From Bradyrhizobium sp. BTAi1 (GTDB lineage Bacteria; Pseudomonadota; Alphaproteobacteria; Rhizobiales; Xanthobacteraceae), in contig NC_009485.1 in NCBI RefSeq assembly GCF_000015165.1, positions 1,838,001 through 1,902,000 on the forward strand: a stretch of 64,000 nt of DNA. The letters are read 5' to 3'. A program made the translations under genes and the position numbers. This document shows, piece after piece, positions 1-9,162 of the stretch. Position 1 is the first letter of the stretch. Each line of letters begins with the position of its first letter. Under the pieces are notes generated by a model. That model was not told the DNA's origin. It was given only the letters and a program-made list of their open reading frames with translations, and ran no database searches.

Positions 1-766
1 CCTGGAACGTGTCGCCGACATCGCTGCGGACATGACCATAATCGATGATTACGGCGGCGCCGCGCTGTTCGCGGATGCGCTTGGCGATTGCCATGATCTC
101 GTTGTTCGGGCGCCATTCGAAGATCGCCCCCAGCGGCGCCGCCCGCACCAGCGGCGGCAGCAGCAGCTCGAATCCCGGCGTGGGCTCGGCCGCCGTGCCA
201 TAGGCGAAGTTCTCCTCCGCATCGAGCTCGACGACGCGCTCATGCCACCCGGTCTCGCGCTTCAGCATCTGGTGGATCGGCAGCACGTCGAAATATTCGT
301 TGGCGAAGATGACGCTTGGGCCCTCCGGCACGTCGTCGAAGCTCTCATGCCAGGTGATGTTGCGCAGGCCGGTCAGGGTCGCCTTCTGCTTCTCGCGCAG
401 CACCGGGTTGATCTCGACCATGTGCACGGAGATCGTCTGGTACAGCGGCGGCAGGACGCGCAGCGCCCGCAGCGCGTCAGACATCATGGTGCCGCGGCCG
501 GGGCCCAGCTCGATCAGGCGGAACTGCTGGGGCGAGCCGGAAGCTTTCCAGACCGAGGCCGCCCACAAGCCAAGCAACTCGCCGAACATCTGGCTCACTT
601 CGGGGGCGGTGGTGAAGTCGCCCTCGCGACCGAGTGGGTCGCGCGAAATGTAATAGCCGTGTTCCGGATGCATCAGGCACAGCTCCATATAGCGCCAGAC
701 CGGCATCGGCCCGGACGCTTTGATCACCCGCTTGATCTCGGAGTGGAGCGGCGACAGTTCGATCAC
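1..766 (-). CDS. MidA/NDUFAF7-type SAM-dependent methyltransferase (partial, C-terminus outside window)
   Basis: Reading leftwards from a GTG at 766, the frame stays open to the window edge (255 codons). The translation starts [15 protein letters not shown] and shows the COG1565/DUF185 signature: [25 protein letters not shown] (about residues 50-67), the SAM-binding [10 protein letters not shown], and [11 protein letters not shown]. The family methylates an Arg of a complex I subunit in mitochondria (NDUFAF7); the bacterial substrate is less certain. The GTG overlaps the lgt stop as GTGA, so the two genes are translationally coupled, an arrangement common in Rhizobiales. The C-terminal part is missing. 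Confidence 0.9.
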   Translation of the reverse strand, partial: MIELSPLHSEIKRVIKASGPMPVWRYMELCLMHPEHGYYISRDPLGREGDFTTAPEVSQMFGELLGLWAASVWKASGSPQQFRLIELGPGRGTMMSDALRALRVLPPLYQTISVHMVEINPVLREKQKATLTGLRNITWHESFDDVPEGPSVIFANEYFDVLPIHQMLKRETGWHERVVELDAEENFAYGTAAEPTPGFELLLPPLVRAAPLGAIFEWRPNNEIMAIAKRIREQRGAAVIIDYGHVRSDVGDTFQ

Positions 767-1620
767 GGATTGGCCTGCAGCGAGGGAGTGGCTTGATGCG
801 GCTCAGGCTTGCGCAGCGCCCGCACCACCAGGATCGCACCGACGATGAGCATCGGCACCGACAGCAGCATGCCCATGGTGAGTCCGCGCCAGAGGAAACC
901 GAGTTGCGGGTCCGGCTCGCGGAACAGCTCGCTGACGATGCGCGCGACCCCGTAGAGGCCGATGAAGCTGCCGAGGATCAGGCCTGGACGCTTCAGTGCG
1001 CCGAACCGGATCATCACGGCGAGCACGATGAACAGCACGATGCCCTCGAGTCCTGCTTCATAGAGCTGGCTCGGATGCCGCGGCAGGTGGGCGCGGTCGG
1101 TCGGGAAGATCATGGCCCAGGGCAGGCTCGGATCGGCCGCGCGCCCCCACAATTCGCCGTTGATGAAATTGGCAATGCGGCCGAGCAGCAGGCCGATCGG
1201 CGCGACCGCGGTGGTCAGGTCACCGAGCGACAGGATCGGCAGGCCATTGCGACGGCTGAACCAGATCACCGCGATCACGCAGCCCACGAAGCCGCCATGG
1301 AAGGACATGCCGCCCTTCCAGAGCTCGAAGATCTCCAGCGGGTGATCGATGAAGAACGGCAGATTGTAGAACAGCACATAACCGGTGCGGCCGCCGAGGA
1401 TGATGCCGAGCGTGACCCAGAGAATGAAGTCGTCCAACTGCGGCAGCGAGACCGGGGCGGGGCCGCCCCACAGCCGGTCTTTCCCGAGCAGCGAGCGGGC
1501 ATAGAGCCAGCCGATGACGATGCCGCAGATATAAGCGAGCGCATACCAGCGGATGGCGAACGGGCCGATCGCAATCGCGATCGGATCGAACACGGGAAAG
1601 TCGATGAGGAGAGGCGTCAT
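763..1620 (-). CDS. lgt: Prolipoprotein diacylglyceryl transferase
   Basis: Inner-membrane enzyme that moves diacylglycerol from phosphatidylglycerol to the lipobox Cys of prolipoproteins, the first step of lipoprotein maturation. The 285-residue, multi-TM protein is of normal family length. It contains the Lgt motifs [10 protein letters not shown] (His108, matching the essential His103 of E. coli) and [14 protein letters not shown] (about 147-160). The ATG at 1620 is followed directly by the first membrane segment. The gene overlaps the downstream methyltransferase by 4 bp and is the first gene of that minus-strand unit. Confidence 0.97.
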   Translation of the reverse strand: MTPLLIDFPVFDPIAIAIGPFAIRWYALAYICGIVIGWLYARSLLGKDRLWGGPAPVSLPQLDDFILWVTLGIILGGRTGYVLFYNLPFFIDHPLEIFELWKGGMSFHGGFVGCVIAVIWFSRRNGLPILSLGDLTTAVAPIGLLLGRIANFINGELWGRAADPSLPWAMIFPTDRAHLPRHPSQLYEAGLEGIVLFIVLAVMIRFGALKRPGLILGSFIGLYGVARIVSELFREPDPQLGFLWRGLTMGMLLSVPMLIVGAILVVRALRKPEPHQATPSLQANP

Positions 1621-1863
1621 TCACTGGCTTTCGTGGGCACGGCGTCCCGCTTCAGGTGCATGCGGGCTTCGAACGGCCCCGCGTGACCATGCGCGGCGCG
1701 ATGCGGTCGCTGGGCCGCTCATACAGCGCGGCCGGCCAGCACAACAAGTACGATGACAAGGAAACCGCGGCGTGACAAGACGGGCCCATCTTGAAGGCGG
1801 CCGGACGGATCGCCATTCTGTCTTCCATCATCGTGCTCGTCGCGGGACGCGGAGTTTTTTAGC

Positions 1864-2154
1864 ATGACCCAGACCAACAACCGGTTTTTCGATGAACTCG
1901 GCCGCCTGATGAACGATGCCGCCGGGGCCGCCCAGGGCATGAAGCGGGAAGTCGATTCCGTCATCCGCAACCAGGCGGAAAAGATCCTGAACGACCTGGA
2001 CATCGTGAAGCGCGAGGAGTTCGAGGCCGTCAAGGACATGGCGCGGCTCGCCCGCGAGGAGAATGAGGCCTTGAAGGCGCGGATCGCCGCGCTGGAGGCC
2101 AAATTGGGCGGCGCCGCTGGCGGCCAGCCGGGCGGCGGCAGCGCGGATGGCTGA
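1864..2154 (+). CDS. UbiK-family (YqiC/BMFP) accessory factor
   Basis: A 96-residue, highly charged helical protein. It begins MTQTNNRFFDELGRLM, has a central segment with KREEFEAVKDMARLA, then a C-terminal coiled coil rich in Glu/Lys/Ala (about 60-85) and a Gly-rich tail. This is the BMFP/UbiK architecture, whose members assist ubiquinone biosynthesis or associate with membranes as trimers. It is divergent from lgt, with about 240 bp between the starts in which no other gene is apparent. The family call rests on the conserved EEF and coiled-coil pattern; the role in this organism is inferred. Confidence 0.85.
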   Translation: MTQTNNRFFDELGRLMNDAAGAAQGMKREVDSVIRNQAEKILNDLDIVKREEFEAVKDMARLAREENEALKARIAALEAKLGGAAGGQPGGGSADG

Positions 2155-2189
2155 CGCTGCGGCCGGGTCATCCCAGGCCGGGCCGGGAG

Positions 2190-2216
2190 GAAGGGGCAGG
2201 CGGCCCCTTCATTTCC
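2190..2216 (+). terminator. Probable intrinsic terminator after the UbiK-type gene
   Basis: A perfect 8-bp stem, GAAGGGGC/GCCCCTTC, with a 5-nt loop, followed by a T-rich stretch (ATTTCCTT). It lies 35 bp after the stop and 130 bp before rplY. Confidence 0.55.
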
Positions 2217-2348
2217 TTGTCATTTCGGCGGTTTGCCGCTAGAACGCCGCCACGTCCGCGGCCCCCGCACCCCTGGAGGCTTGCCGAAGGACGTCCAGCA
2301 ACGGGCCGCATTGCGGCCTTTAACTTTTTAAAACAAGGACTTAACACG

Positions 2349-3047
2349 ATGGCGACCGTCAGAGAACTGAAGGCGACCGCCCGTCCGTCAGTCGGCAAGG
2401 GGGCCGCACGGGCAGAGCGTCGCGCCGGGAGAGTGCCCGGAGTGATTTATGGAGACAACCAGCCCCCGCTGCCGATCTCGGTCGAGGACCGCGAGCTGCG
2501 CCAGCGCATCCTGGCGGGCCGGTTTCTGACCACGATCTTCGACATCAGCCTCGACGGCAAGAAGCACCGGGTGATCCCGCGCGACTTCCATCTCGATCCG
2601 GTCAAGGACTTCCCGATCCACGTCGACTTCATGCGGCTCGGCCAGGGCGCGACCATCCGCGTCAGCGTGCCGCTGCATGTGGTGGGTTCGGAAGGCGCGC
2701 CGGGCGTGAAGCGCGGCGGCACCGTCAACATCGTGACCCACACGCTCGACCTCGAATGCCTGGCGGAGAATATTCCGCAGTTCATCGAGGCCGATGTCAG
2801 CGCGCTTGAGATCAACCATTCGCTGCACATCTCCGACGTCAAGCTGCCGACCGGCGTGAAGACGTTGTCGCGCGAGGACGCGACCCTCGTCACCATCGTG
2901 CCGCCGTCGGGCTATGGCGAGGAGCAGAAGGCCGCTGGTGCGGCGGCTGCTCCGGCCGCGGCTGCGCCTGCTGCCGCTGGCAAGGCTCCCGCCGCTGCCG
3001 CCAAGGCCCCGGCTGCCGCGGCCAAGGCACCCGAGAAGAAGAAGTAA
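2349..3047 (+). CDS. rplY: 50S ribosomal protein L25 / general stress protein Ctc
   Basis: Binds 5S rRNA on the large subunit. The 232-residue protein has the N-terminal L25 domain (ELKATARPSVGKGAARAERR, VPGVIYG) and the C-terminal TL5/Ctc beta domain (about 95-190: FMRLGQGATIRVSVPL, GVKRGGTVNIV). It ends in a long Ala/Pro/Lys tail (about 195-232), typical of rhizobial Ctc-form L25. The ATG at 2349 fits the conserved MATVRELKATAR start. It is followed by pth and ychF, a common alphaproteobacterial order. Confidence 0.96.
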   Translation: MATVRELKATARPSVGKGAARAERRAGRVPGVIYGDNQPPLPISVEDRELRQRILAGRFLTTIFDISLDGKKHRVIPRDFHLDPVKDFPIHVDFMRLGQGATIRVSVPLHVVGSEGAPGVKRGGTVNIVTHTLDLECLAENIPQFIEADVSALEINHSLHISDVKLPTGVKTLSREDATLVTIVPPSGYGEEQKAAGAAAAPAAAAPAAAGKAPAAAAKAPAAAAKAPEKKK

Positions 3048-3119
3048 GCCTGTGTGCTTCCGGCTGGCGCGGGCGATGCTCGCGCTGGCCGGGACACCGG
3101 CATGTCCGGATGCCGCGCC

Positions 3120-3725
3120 ATGCTGATGTTTGTTGGTCTCGGCAATCCCGGCGCGAAATATGCGCGCAACCGGCACAATATCGGTTTCATGGCCGTGGAT
3201 GAGATTTCGCGGCGTCACGGCTTTTCGCCCTGGCGCCGCAGGTTTCAGGGCGAGACCTCGGAAGGCACGCTCGATTCCGAGCGCGTCATCCTTCTGAAGC
3301 CCACGACCTATATGAACGAATCCGGCCGCGCGGTGCAGGAAGCGGCCGGTTTCTTCAAGCTCGGCGTCGGCGACGTCACCGTGTTTCAGGACGAGCTGGA
3401 ATTGCCGCCCGGCAAGCTGCGCGTGAAGGTCGGCGGCGGCATCGCCGGACATAACGGGCTGCGCTCGATCTCGGCGCATCTCGGCAATGACTACCGCCGC
3501 GTCCGGCTTGGTATCGGTCATCCCGGCGTCAAGGAGCTGGTGCATGGCCACGTGCTGTCGGACTTCGCCAAGTCCGAGATGCCGTGGGTCGAGGCGCTTT
3601 GCCAGGCGGTGGCCGACAATGCGGGTTTGTTGACGGGCAAGCGCGACTCCACCTTCGCCAACAAGGTGCATTTGGCGCTGCAGGCCAAGGGTTTTCTGGA
3701 CAAGGGCGACGCCGGCGCCGCGTGA
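3120..3725 (+). CDS. pth: Peptidyl-tRNA hydrolase
   Basis: Releases tRNA from peptidyl-tRNA that dropped off ribosomes. With the ATG at 3120 ([11 protein letters not shown]) the protein is 201 residues, normal for bacterial Pth. The active-site set is visible: Asn9 in GLGNPG, His19 in RHNIGF, Asn66 in TTYMNESG, Asp91 in FQDELEL and Asn112 in GHNGLRS. The open frame extends upstream to 3054, but those residues are not Pth-like, so the later start was chosen. It lies 72 bp after rplY and is probably cotranscribed. Confidence 0.97.
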
Positions 3726-3764
3726 GCGCCCAGGCTGTGGCCCTGAGAGGATGCGGGACGGATC

Positions 3765-4862
3765 ATGGGATTCAAATGCGGAATTGTCGGGTTGCCCAAT
3801 GTCGGCAAGTCGACTCTGTTCAACGCACTGACGGAAACGGCCGCGGCGCAGGCCGCGAACTATCCGTTCTGCACCATCGAGCCAAATGTCGGTGAAGTTG
3901 CCGTGCCCGATCCGCGGCTCGAGAAGCTCGCGGCGATCGCCAAATCGGGCCAGATCATTCCGACGCGGCTGACCTTCGTCGACATTGCGGGCCTGGTGCG
4001 TGGTGCGTCCAAGGGCGAGGGCCTCGGCAACCAGTTCCTGGCCAACATCCGCGAAGTGGACGCGATCGCGCATGTTGTGCGCTGCTTCGAGGATTCCGAC
4101 ATTACCCATGTCGAGGGCAAGATCGCGCCGCTCGCAGACATCGAGACCATCGAGACAGAGCTGATGCTGTCCGATCTCGACAGCCTCGAGAAGCGCGTCG
4201 ACAACCTCGCCAAGAAGGCGAAGGGCGGCGACAAGGACGCCAAGGAGCAGCATGATCTCGTCACCCGCGCCCTGGGGCTGTTGCGTGACGGCAAGCCGGC
4301 GCGGCTGCTGGAGCGCAAGCCCGAGGAGGAGCGCGCCTTCGGCATGCTCGGACTGCTGACATCGAAGCCGGTGCTCTATGTCTGCAATGTCGAGGAAGGC
4401 TCGGCCAAGGACGGCAACAGCTTCTCGCAGGCGGTGTTCGCGCGGGCCAAGGAGGAGGGCGCGGTCGCCGTCGTCATCTCCGCCAAGATCGAATCCGAGA
4501 TTGCAACGCTGTCGCGCGAGGAACGTGCCGACTTCCTCGAGACGCTGGGTCTTGAAGAGGCCGGGCTCGACCGGCTGATCCGCGCCGGCTATCAGCTGCT
4601 CGATCTGATCACTTATTTTACCGTCGGTCCGAAGGAGGCGCGTGCCTGGACCATTCACCGCGGCACCAAGGCGCCGGCGGCGGCCGGCGTCATTCACACC
4701 GATTTCGAGAAGGGCTTTATCCGCGCCGAGACGATCGCCTATGCCGACTACGTCGCGCTCGGCGGCGAGGCAGGGGCGCGCGAAGGTGGCAAGCTCCGTC
4801 TCGAGGGCAAGGAGTATGTCGTCGCCGACGGCGACGTGATGCACTTCCGCTTCAACAACTAG
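3765..4862 (+). CDS. ychF: Redox-regulated Obg-family ATPase YchF/OLA1
   Basis: A 365-residue P-loop protein that binds ATP and associates with ribosomes. It has the Walker A motif [14 protein letters not shown] near the N-terminus, the [20 protein letters not shown] switch region, and CNVEEG in place of the classical NKxD, as expected for the ATP-preferring YchF branch. A helical insert and a C-terminal TGS domain (LITYFTVG to [14 protein letters not shown]) follow. It starts 39 bp after pth, completing a rplY-pth-ychF unit. Confidence 0.97.
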   Translation: MGFKCGIVGLPNVGKSTLFNALTETAAAQAANYPFCTIEPNVGEVAVPDPRLEKLAAIAKSGQIIPTRLTFVDIAGLVRGASKGEGLGNQFLANIREVDAIAHVVRCFEDSDITHVEGKIAPLADIETIETELMLSDLDSLEKRVDNLAKKAKGGDKDAKEQHDLVTRALGLLRDGKPARLLERKPEEERAFGMLGLLTSKPVLYVCNVEEGSAKDGNSFSQAVFARAKEEGAVAVVISAKIESEIATLSREERADFLETLGLEEAGLDRLIRAGYQLLDLITYFTVGPKEARAWTIHRGTKAPAAAGVIHTDFEKGFIRAETIAYADYVALGGEAGAREGGKLRLEGKEYVVADGDVMHFRFNN

Positions 4863-4877
4863 CGCCTTTTGGGGCGG

Positions 4878-5168
4878 CTACATCCGCCCCTGCTCGCGGA
4901 TCGCGCCGAGGTGCTCGTTGATGCGGAAGACGATCAGGACGAACTCGGCAATGATGCGCGAGAACACCATGCCGACGATGATCCCGGCCAGCGACGACAA
5001 CAGCATCAGGAAGCCGCCGAACGGGCTGATGGCCATCTCCGACAGCCCCGCGAAAATACCGCGGATTCCGGAGAGGATGATGAGAGCGATCACCAGCCAA
5101 TAGAAGGTCTTGATGATCGTGGGCGTGATGAAGCGGTCCCACTGGAACAAATCGCGAAATTCCAACAT
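4878..5168 (-). CDS. DUF4282 membrane protein
   Basis: A 96-residue protein starting MLEFRDLFQWDRFITP, the hallmark N-terminus of DUF4282. Two hydrophobic helices follow (about 20-40 and 50-82) with a short charged C-terminus. Function is unknown for the family. It is convergent with ychF, 15 bp apart, with no obvious terminator hairpin between them. Confidence 0.85.
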   Translation of the reverse strand: MLEFRDLFQWDRFITPTIIKTFYWLVIALIILSGIRGIFAGLSEMAISPFGGFLMLLSSLAGIIVGMVFSRIIAEFVLIVFRINEHLGAIREQGRM

Positions 5169-5390
5169 CCTGATCCCCCAGCAAATTCCGAATCGCAGGC
5201 AAGTCCGTCTTTAAGTCGTGCTCGACTCTTCCGCCAGATGACGATCAGGCGCGGTCGACATCGTTCTCGGGATGGAGGGCCTCGTGGCGCTCTTGTGCGA
5301 CCGCACCGGGCGTCAGCCATGCGAGCGGCCCGGTTGTGATTGCTGCAAAGTGCGGCCACAATCGGGCTTCTCCCAGCCAATCTTGTCCCC

Positions 5391-5852
5391 ATGACCCTCA
5401 CCTTCGAAGATTTTCCGCAAGGACATTTCGGCAGTTTCGGTCCGCGGTTTGTCTCCCGCGACGAGATCATCGCCTTCGCGTCGGAGTTCGATCCGCAACC
5501 GATGCACCTCGACGAGCAGGCCGCCCTGCAGTCGATGCTCAAGGGCCTCTCGGGCTCGGGCTGGCATCTCTGCTCTTTGATGATGCGGATGATGTTCGAC
5601 GGCTTCATTGGCCGGACCGCCTCGCTCGGCTCGCCGGGGGTCAACGAGGTGCGCTGGCTGTCGCCGTTGCGGCCGGGCGATGAACTGATGCTCGATGTGG
5701 AGGTCGTAGAAGCACGGGTCTCGCAAAGCCGGCCGTCGACCGGCATCGTCACGTTCAAATGCAGCGTGAGCAACAAGTCTGGCGAGACGCTCTGCGAGAT
5801 GGTGTCGCCGATCATCGTCGAGCGGCGTGATGGCAGTGGGAGGGCCGGCTGA
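5391..5852 (+). CDS. MaoC-like hotdog dehydratase-family protein, first of pair
   Basis: A 153-residue single-hotdog protein. It has the MaoC/R-hydratase pattern FASEFDPQPMHLDE (about 32-45) with the Asp/His pair, then GLSGSGWHLCSLMMRMM, followed by the later beta strands. MaoC-like proteins hydrate enoyl-thioesters or bind acyl-CoA. The ATG at 5391 follows a short leader and matches the start of its partner. The stop overlaps the next ATG as TGATG, so both are made from one message. The pair may form a heterodimer; this is inferred from adjacency and similarity. Confidence 0.88.
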   Translation: MTLTFEDFPQGHFGSFGPRFVSRDEIIAFASEFDPQPMHLDEQAALQSMLKGLSGSGWHLCSLMMRMMFDGFIGRTASLGSPGVNEVRWLSPLRPGDELMLDVEVVEARVSQSRPSTGIVTFKCSVSNKSGETLCEMVSPIIVERRDGSGRAG

Positions 5853-6331
5853 TGCGCTTCTTCGAGGACCTCCAGCTTGGACAGCGGCGCGAACTCGGAA
5901 CCTACACGTTCACCGCGGAAGACATCAAACGTTTCGCTCGGCAATTCGATCCGCAACGTTTTCATCTCGACGAGTACGAGGGCCGAAATTCGCTGTTCGG
6001 CGGATTGGCCGCATCCGGTTGGCATGTCGGATCGGTCTGCATGAAACTGATTGTTGCCGACAATCAGCGGCTCGCAGATCTTGCACCCACGCGCGGCGAG
6101 CCGATCGTTCTCGGCGGCCCGTCGCCTGGCTTCAAGGATCTGCGCTGGTACAAGCCGGTGCTCGCCGGTGATACGATCACCTACTCCAGCGAAATCGCTT
6201 CGTTGCGTGCATCCGCCTCGCGTCCCCAGTGGGGGATTCTGCAAGTGCGCAACATCGGCATCAATCAACGCGATGAGTTGGTGTTCTCCGTGCTCGCGTC
6301 GGCCTTTGTGCCGCGGCGGAACAATGGTTGA
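5852..6331 (+). CDS. MaoC-like hotdog dehydratase-family protein, second of pair
   Basis: A 159-residue paralogue of the preceding protein. It has the equivalent motif FARQFDPQRFHLDE and the following GLAASGWHVGSVCMKL segment. Both proteins retain the D-x4-H catalytic spacing, so neither is an obvious dead subunit. The one-base overlap with the upstream stop codon indicates translational coupling. The substrate cannot be told from sequence; no fatty-acid or PHA gene is adjacent. Confidence 0.88.
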   Translation: MRFFEDLQLGQRRELGTYTFTAEDIKRFARQFDPQRFHLDEYEGRNSLFGGLAASGWHVGSVCMKLIVADNQRLADLAPTRGEPIVLGGPSPGFKDLRWYKPVLAGDTITYSSEIASLRASASRPQWGILQVRNIGINQRDELVFSVLASAFVPRRNNG

Positions 6332-6449
6332 GGCGAAAAGGTCACGCTTGGTGGGATTTGTCGGCCCGGAACGAAGTTCGCGCTAACGCATTCTGAACCC
6401 GGACTCTATAAGACAGCCATCCAGGGATCAGGATTTGGGGTGAGTAAGC

Positions 6450-6593
6450 ATGGCAGATCGGAGCGGTCTGAAACTCCTTGGCTTTATCTTTGCCAGCGTG
6501 ACGCTCGCGGTGATGCTTGCGACCGGGATGGTCGTGAAGGGCTATGCCGACGGTTCGTATTCGTTGGAGACGTCAGCCTCGATCGAGGAGTGA
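6450..6593 (+). CDS. Small single-TM hypothetical protein (47 aa)
   Basis: A 47-codon frame from the ATG at 6450 to TGA at 6593 encodes a short basic N-terminus (MADRSGLKLL), one hydrophobic helix (about 9-30) and an acidic tail ending in SIEE. It is preceded by GGGGTGAG at 6437-6444, a usable ribosome-binding site about 6 bp upstream. The composition (Lys at the N-side, uniform hydrophobic core) and good third-position GC suggest a real gene. Function unknown. Confidence 0.7.
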   Translation: MADRSGLKLLGFIFASVTLAVMLATGMVVKGYADGSYSLETSASIEE

Positions 6594-6905
6594 TCGTTAA
6601 GACTTCGTTAAGGTCGCGCGCGCGGCGCATCGACCAAACGGCCCGGCGGTTGACGCGGACGACCCCGACCGCCACGGGATTGCCCCGATCCGATGACGCG
6701 GATCGCCTCGGTCTCAGCAACCACCACCCTTGGTGCGGTGGACGAGGTTGAACCTTCCTCGGCCTGTTGTCTTTATCAAGATCAGCCCTGACGACGCGCC
6801 CGGCGGACGACGGGGCGCGTCATTGCCGGCGACATCCCTTCGCTACGACGAAAACCGCCGCGCGAGGCCACGCGCGACGGTTCTCGATGAACTCTCAGGA
6901 AGGGC
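6594..6905. other. 312-bp intergenic stretch with hairpins, no gene seen
   Basis: It contains two inverted repeats. GACGCGCCC/GGGCGCGTC lies at 6793-6821. AACCGCCGCGCG/CGCGCGACGGTT, with one mismatch, lies at 6853-6882; read on the minus strand it is followed by TTTT and could terminate the gene starting at 7343. No convincing reading frame was found. Confidence 0.6.
6853..6882 (-). terminator. Possible terminator for the minus-strand gene at 6906-7343
   Basis: A 12-bp stem with a single mismatch and a 6-nt loop, followed on the minus strand by TTTT. It lies 24 bp beyond the stop codon. Confidence 0.45.
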
Positions 6906-7343
6906 TCAGCTGTTGCGCAGGCCGTCGGCCGCGCGCTTCCACTGCGTCACATTCTCGGCGATGGCGCGGGTGGATTTCATCGCGGCCTGACTGAGCTGGG
7001 CGTAGCTCGCGATCTCGCGCTGAACGCGCTGGCCTTCAGCATGCAGCAGTTCGCGCAGGCTCTCGAGCTCCCCGATCAGGTTCTCGATCTCCGACAGCGA
7101 GGTCCCCGCGACGCGCTGGATCAGCGACGTGACGCTGTTGACCGCCGCATCCGCATCGATCGCAGGCTCAGCTGTGGCTGCTGCGGCTGTGGCATTCGGA
7201 CGGCGCAGGTAAGCGATGTCGTTACGGACGAAATCACGAATGCCGGCCTCGACTTCGGACACTGCCGCCAGATCCGGATCCAGCTCGGTTTCAGTTCCCT
7301 CGATCTTGTCCGGACGGATAACATTCATCGGCTCATTCCTCAT
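6906..7343 (-). CDS. Hypothetical protein, helical/coiled-coil
   Basis: 145 residues. The N-terminal third is acidic (IEGTETELDPDLAAVSEVEAG). An Ala/Thr-rich linker (about 50-66) follows, then a long amphipathic helical region with regular Leu/Glu/Arg spacing (LSEIENLIGELESLRELL, about 85-105) ending in a Lys/Arg-rich segment. No signal peptide or membrane segment is visible. A second possible start is the Met six codons in (MNVIRPDK). Cytoplasmic; function not recognised. Confidence 0.65.
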   Translation of the reverse strand: MRNEPMNVIRPDKIEGTETELDPDLAAVSEVEAGIRDFVRNDIAYLRRPNATAAAATAEPAIDADAAVNSVTSLIQRVAGTSLSEIENLIGELESLRELLHAEGQRVQREIASYAQLSQAAMKSTRAIAENVTQWKRAADGLRNS

Positions 7344-7478
7344 TTCGCGTTCAAGCGAGCGCGGTGTCCCCGCACGACGAAAACCTAAAACCTATCAGTG
7401 CGGCCAAATTGGGCCACATCGCGGCGAAGCTGCGGCAGCGGTTCGATCATTCGTGGCAAGTCGCCACAATTGTCAAGC

Positions 7479-8408
7479 TCACCAGCTCCGTTTGAAGCCG
7501 GCGGAGATACTTTTGCTGGTGCCGCCTTGCGCCGTCTCGCCGATCGAGCCCGATACGCTGAGGCCATCGGACAGCTTCTGCTCGGCGCCGATCTTGCGCA
7601 GCCATTTGTCGTCACTGGACGACAGCGTCTGCCCGGCGGTGACACTCGTACCAGTATCCTGGATGGATAGTTTCGCGGATTGTTCGGTATCGAAGCTGCG
7701 ACTGGAGCGCGGCGCTGCGCCCGGAATCGGCACCATGCCCTGTTGCGTGACATTGTAGCCGTTCTGCAGAGTCAGATTGTAGTGATCAATCGGCACCGCC
7801 TTGGTGATGGTGGTGCCGATCCGGCTCTGGTCCGAGCTGGGATCGACGCGCGCCTCGATTGCTGTCTTGTCCCAGATGGAGCCGGCGCCCGGTGCGGTGA
7901 CGGCGGCCCAGGCCGAGCCGCCGGATTGCGGAGCGTTGCCGCCGTTCTCGGCTTTCTCGGCCAGCAGTTCGGACATCGTTGTCGGTTGTCGCGCGACGGT
8001 CATGTCAGCGCCGACGCGCGCATCCCAGAACGGTGAGACCGATTGCTTGACTGACACGCCTGTTGCAGCGCCCTTGTTCTGGTTGGCCCAGTCAAGCGCG
8101 GCGGCCTTTTCTGCGGCGGCTTTTCGTTTCGCGGCTGCGGCTTCAGGCCGGTCGAGAAAGGTCGTCTCGTCGATCGCGAGTTGAGTCCAGTCGAGCTTGC
8201 TGACGTCGATATCCTGCATCGGATCGACGGCCGCTGCTTGATTGTCCGGTCCATCCTCGTCGCCGTCCTGAGGCGCGGGGGCGATTTGCTGCCACGGCGT
8301 GATTTGCAACTGTGGCGTTGCCTGCATCAATGTCTGCGCCTGGGCGGCGGCCGCAGTGAGCCCAAAGCTGGCTGTGATAACCGCCAGCGCGCGACCACAC
8401 GATATCAT
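7479..8408 (-). CDS. Secreted hypothetical protein, possibly outer-membrane associated
   Basis: 309 residues with a clear Sec signal peptide (about 1-24, ending AAAAQAQ). An acidic/Gln-rich segment follows, then an Ala/Lys-rich helix (about 90-115) and a C-terminal half of alternating polar/hydrophobic strands that ends in SISAGFKRSW. The terminal aromatic after beta-like repeats recalls outer-membrane proteins, but strand count is too low to call a barrel. Its upstream region holds a perfect 23-bp palindrome at 8498-8520. Function unknown. Confidence 0.7.
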   Translation of the reverse strand: MISCGRALAVITASFGLTAAAAQAQTLMQATPQLQITPWQQIAPAPQDGDEDGPDNQAAAVDPMQDIDVSKLDWTQLAIDETTFLDRPEAAAAKRKAAAEKAAALDWANQNKGAATGVSVKQSVSPFWDARVGADMTVARQPTTMSELLAEKAENGGNAPQSGGSAWAAVTAPGAGSIWDKTAIEARVDPSSDQSRIGTTITKAVPIDHYNLTLQNGYNVTQQGMVPIPGAAPRSSRSFDTEQSAKLSIQDTGTSVTAGQTLSSSDDKWLRKIGAEQKLSDGLSVSGSIGETAQGGTSKSISAGFKRSW

Positions 8409-8497
8409 GAGAGCAACCCCCGCCGCCCGAACCTGTCCGTCGGAATATGGTTGAATCTTGGCGCAAAATTATGACCGCACCAATCACGATGTGTTTG

Positions 8498-8520
8498 GTT
8501 GTATATCAAATTTATACAAC
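8498..8520. promoter_or_regulatory. Perfect operator-like palindrome GTTGTATA-N7-TATACAAC
   Basis: Two identical 8-bp arms separated by 7 AT-rich bases, in the 126-bp gap between two minus-strand genes, 90 bp upstream of the start at 8408. The form (TTGTAT...ATACAA) resembles GntR- or TetR-type operators; the regulator is unknown. Confidence 0.5.
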
Positions 8521-8534
8521 TCTGCGACGGAAGG

Positions 8535-8975
8535 TCAGGCGAAGCTGCCGATCCGCGGCAGGTCGATCGGATGGCCCAAGGTCTGCTCGACCAGATCGAA
8601 GGTGTCGATCAGGATCCGCAGCCGCGCCAGCTTGCCGGCGCGAAACTGCAGGAATTGCGCGAGACGTGTTGTGATCGGCTTGTCCGAATGCTGTGTGGTC
8701 ATCGCGCAGCGGACCATGGTGGCGGCGGTGCTGTCACCCAGCATCAGGGTCTCACGCTCCAGCTTCCGGATGCGCACATGGTCGGCGATCTGGCGGATGG
8801 CATCGAGCACGGCCTCTTTGCCGAGCCGCGCGCCGAGGAAGGGAAACATGTCGATCGGGCCGTAGATGGCCCAGTCGATGTCGTCGTCGATGAGTTCGGC
8901 GAGCGGGTCGAAATGGCGTTCGTTGATCGCGCGATGCAATGCGTGCGACAGACGCCAGAGGCTGTGCTCCGTCAT
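8535..8975 (-). CDS. NTF2-like (SnoaL-type) protein, paralogue 1
   Basis: 146 residues from the ATG at 8975 (MTEHSLWRLSHALHRAI). It has the SnoaL/NTF2 cone fold pattern: N-terminal helix with HFDPLAELIDDDIDW, the strand GPIDMFPFLGARLGKEAV, and a C-terminal FRAGKLARLRILIDTFDLVEQ. Such proteins are isomerases, dehydratases or ligand-binding scaffolds. The open frame extends upstream to 9218 but that part is Cys/Arg-rich and not family-like. It is clearly similar to the protein at 9559-10005, suggesting local duplication. Confidence 0.85.
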   Translation of the reverse strand: MTEHSLWRLSHALHRAINERHFDPLAELIDDDIDWAIYGPIDMFPFLGARLGKEAVLDAIRQIADHVRIRKLERETLMLGDSTAATMVRCAMTTQHSDKPITTRLAQFLQFRAGKLARLRILIDTFDLVEQTLGHPIDLPRIGSFA

Positions 8976-9162
8976 CCTGATGGTGATCCTGATCTGGCTT
9001 GCAAGGCGGCGCACCAGTCTGCAGGCGACATCGTCGATGGAGTCGCGCCGGGCACCGAATCTCATTCCGCTGCACCAGATACGCGAAACAGCGACACACG
9101 CAAGGCTTGTTTTCGCATCGCACAAATGCGTGTCCGTGTTGCGATGGCAAGGCTTCCGGCAT

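Noticed and set aside
2388..4844. 818-codon minus-strand open frame opposite rplY, pth and ychF
   Set aside because: Codon-shadow of three well-supported genes in high-G+C DNA; its translation is Arg/Gly/Asp-rich with no domain pattern.
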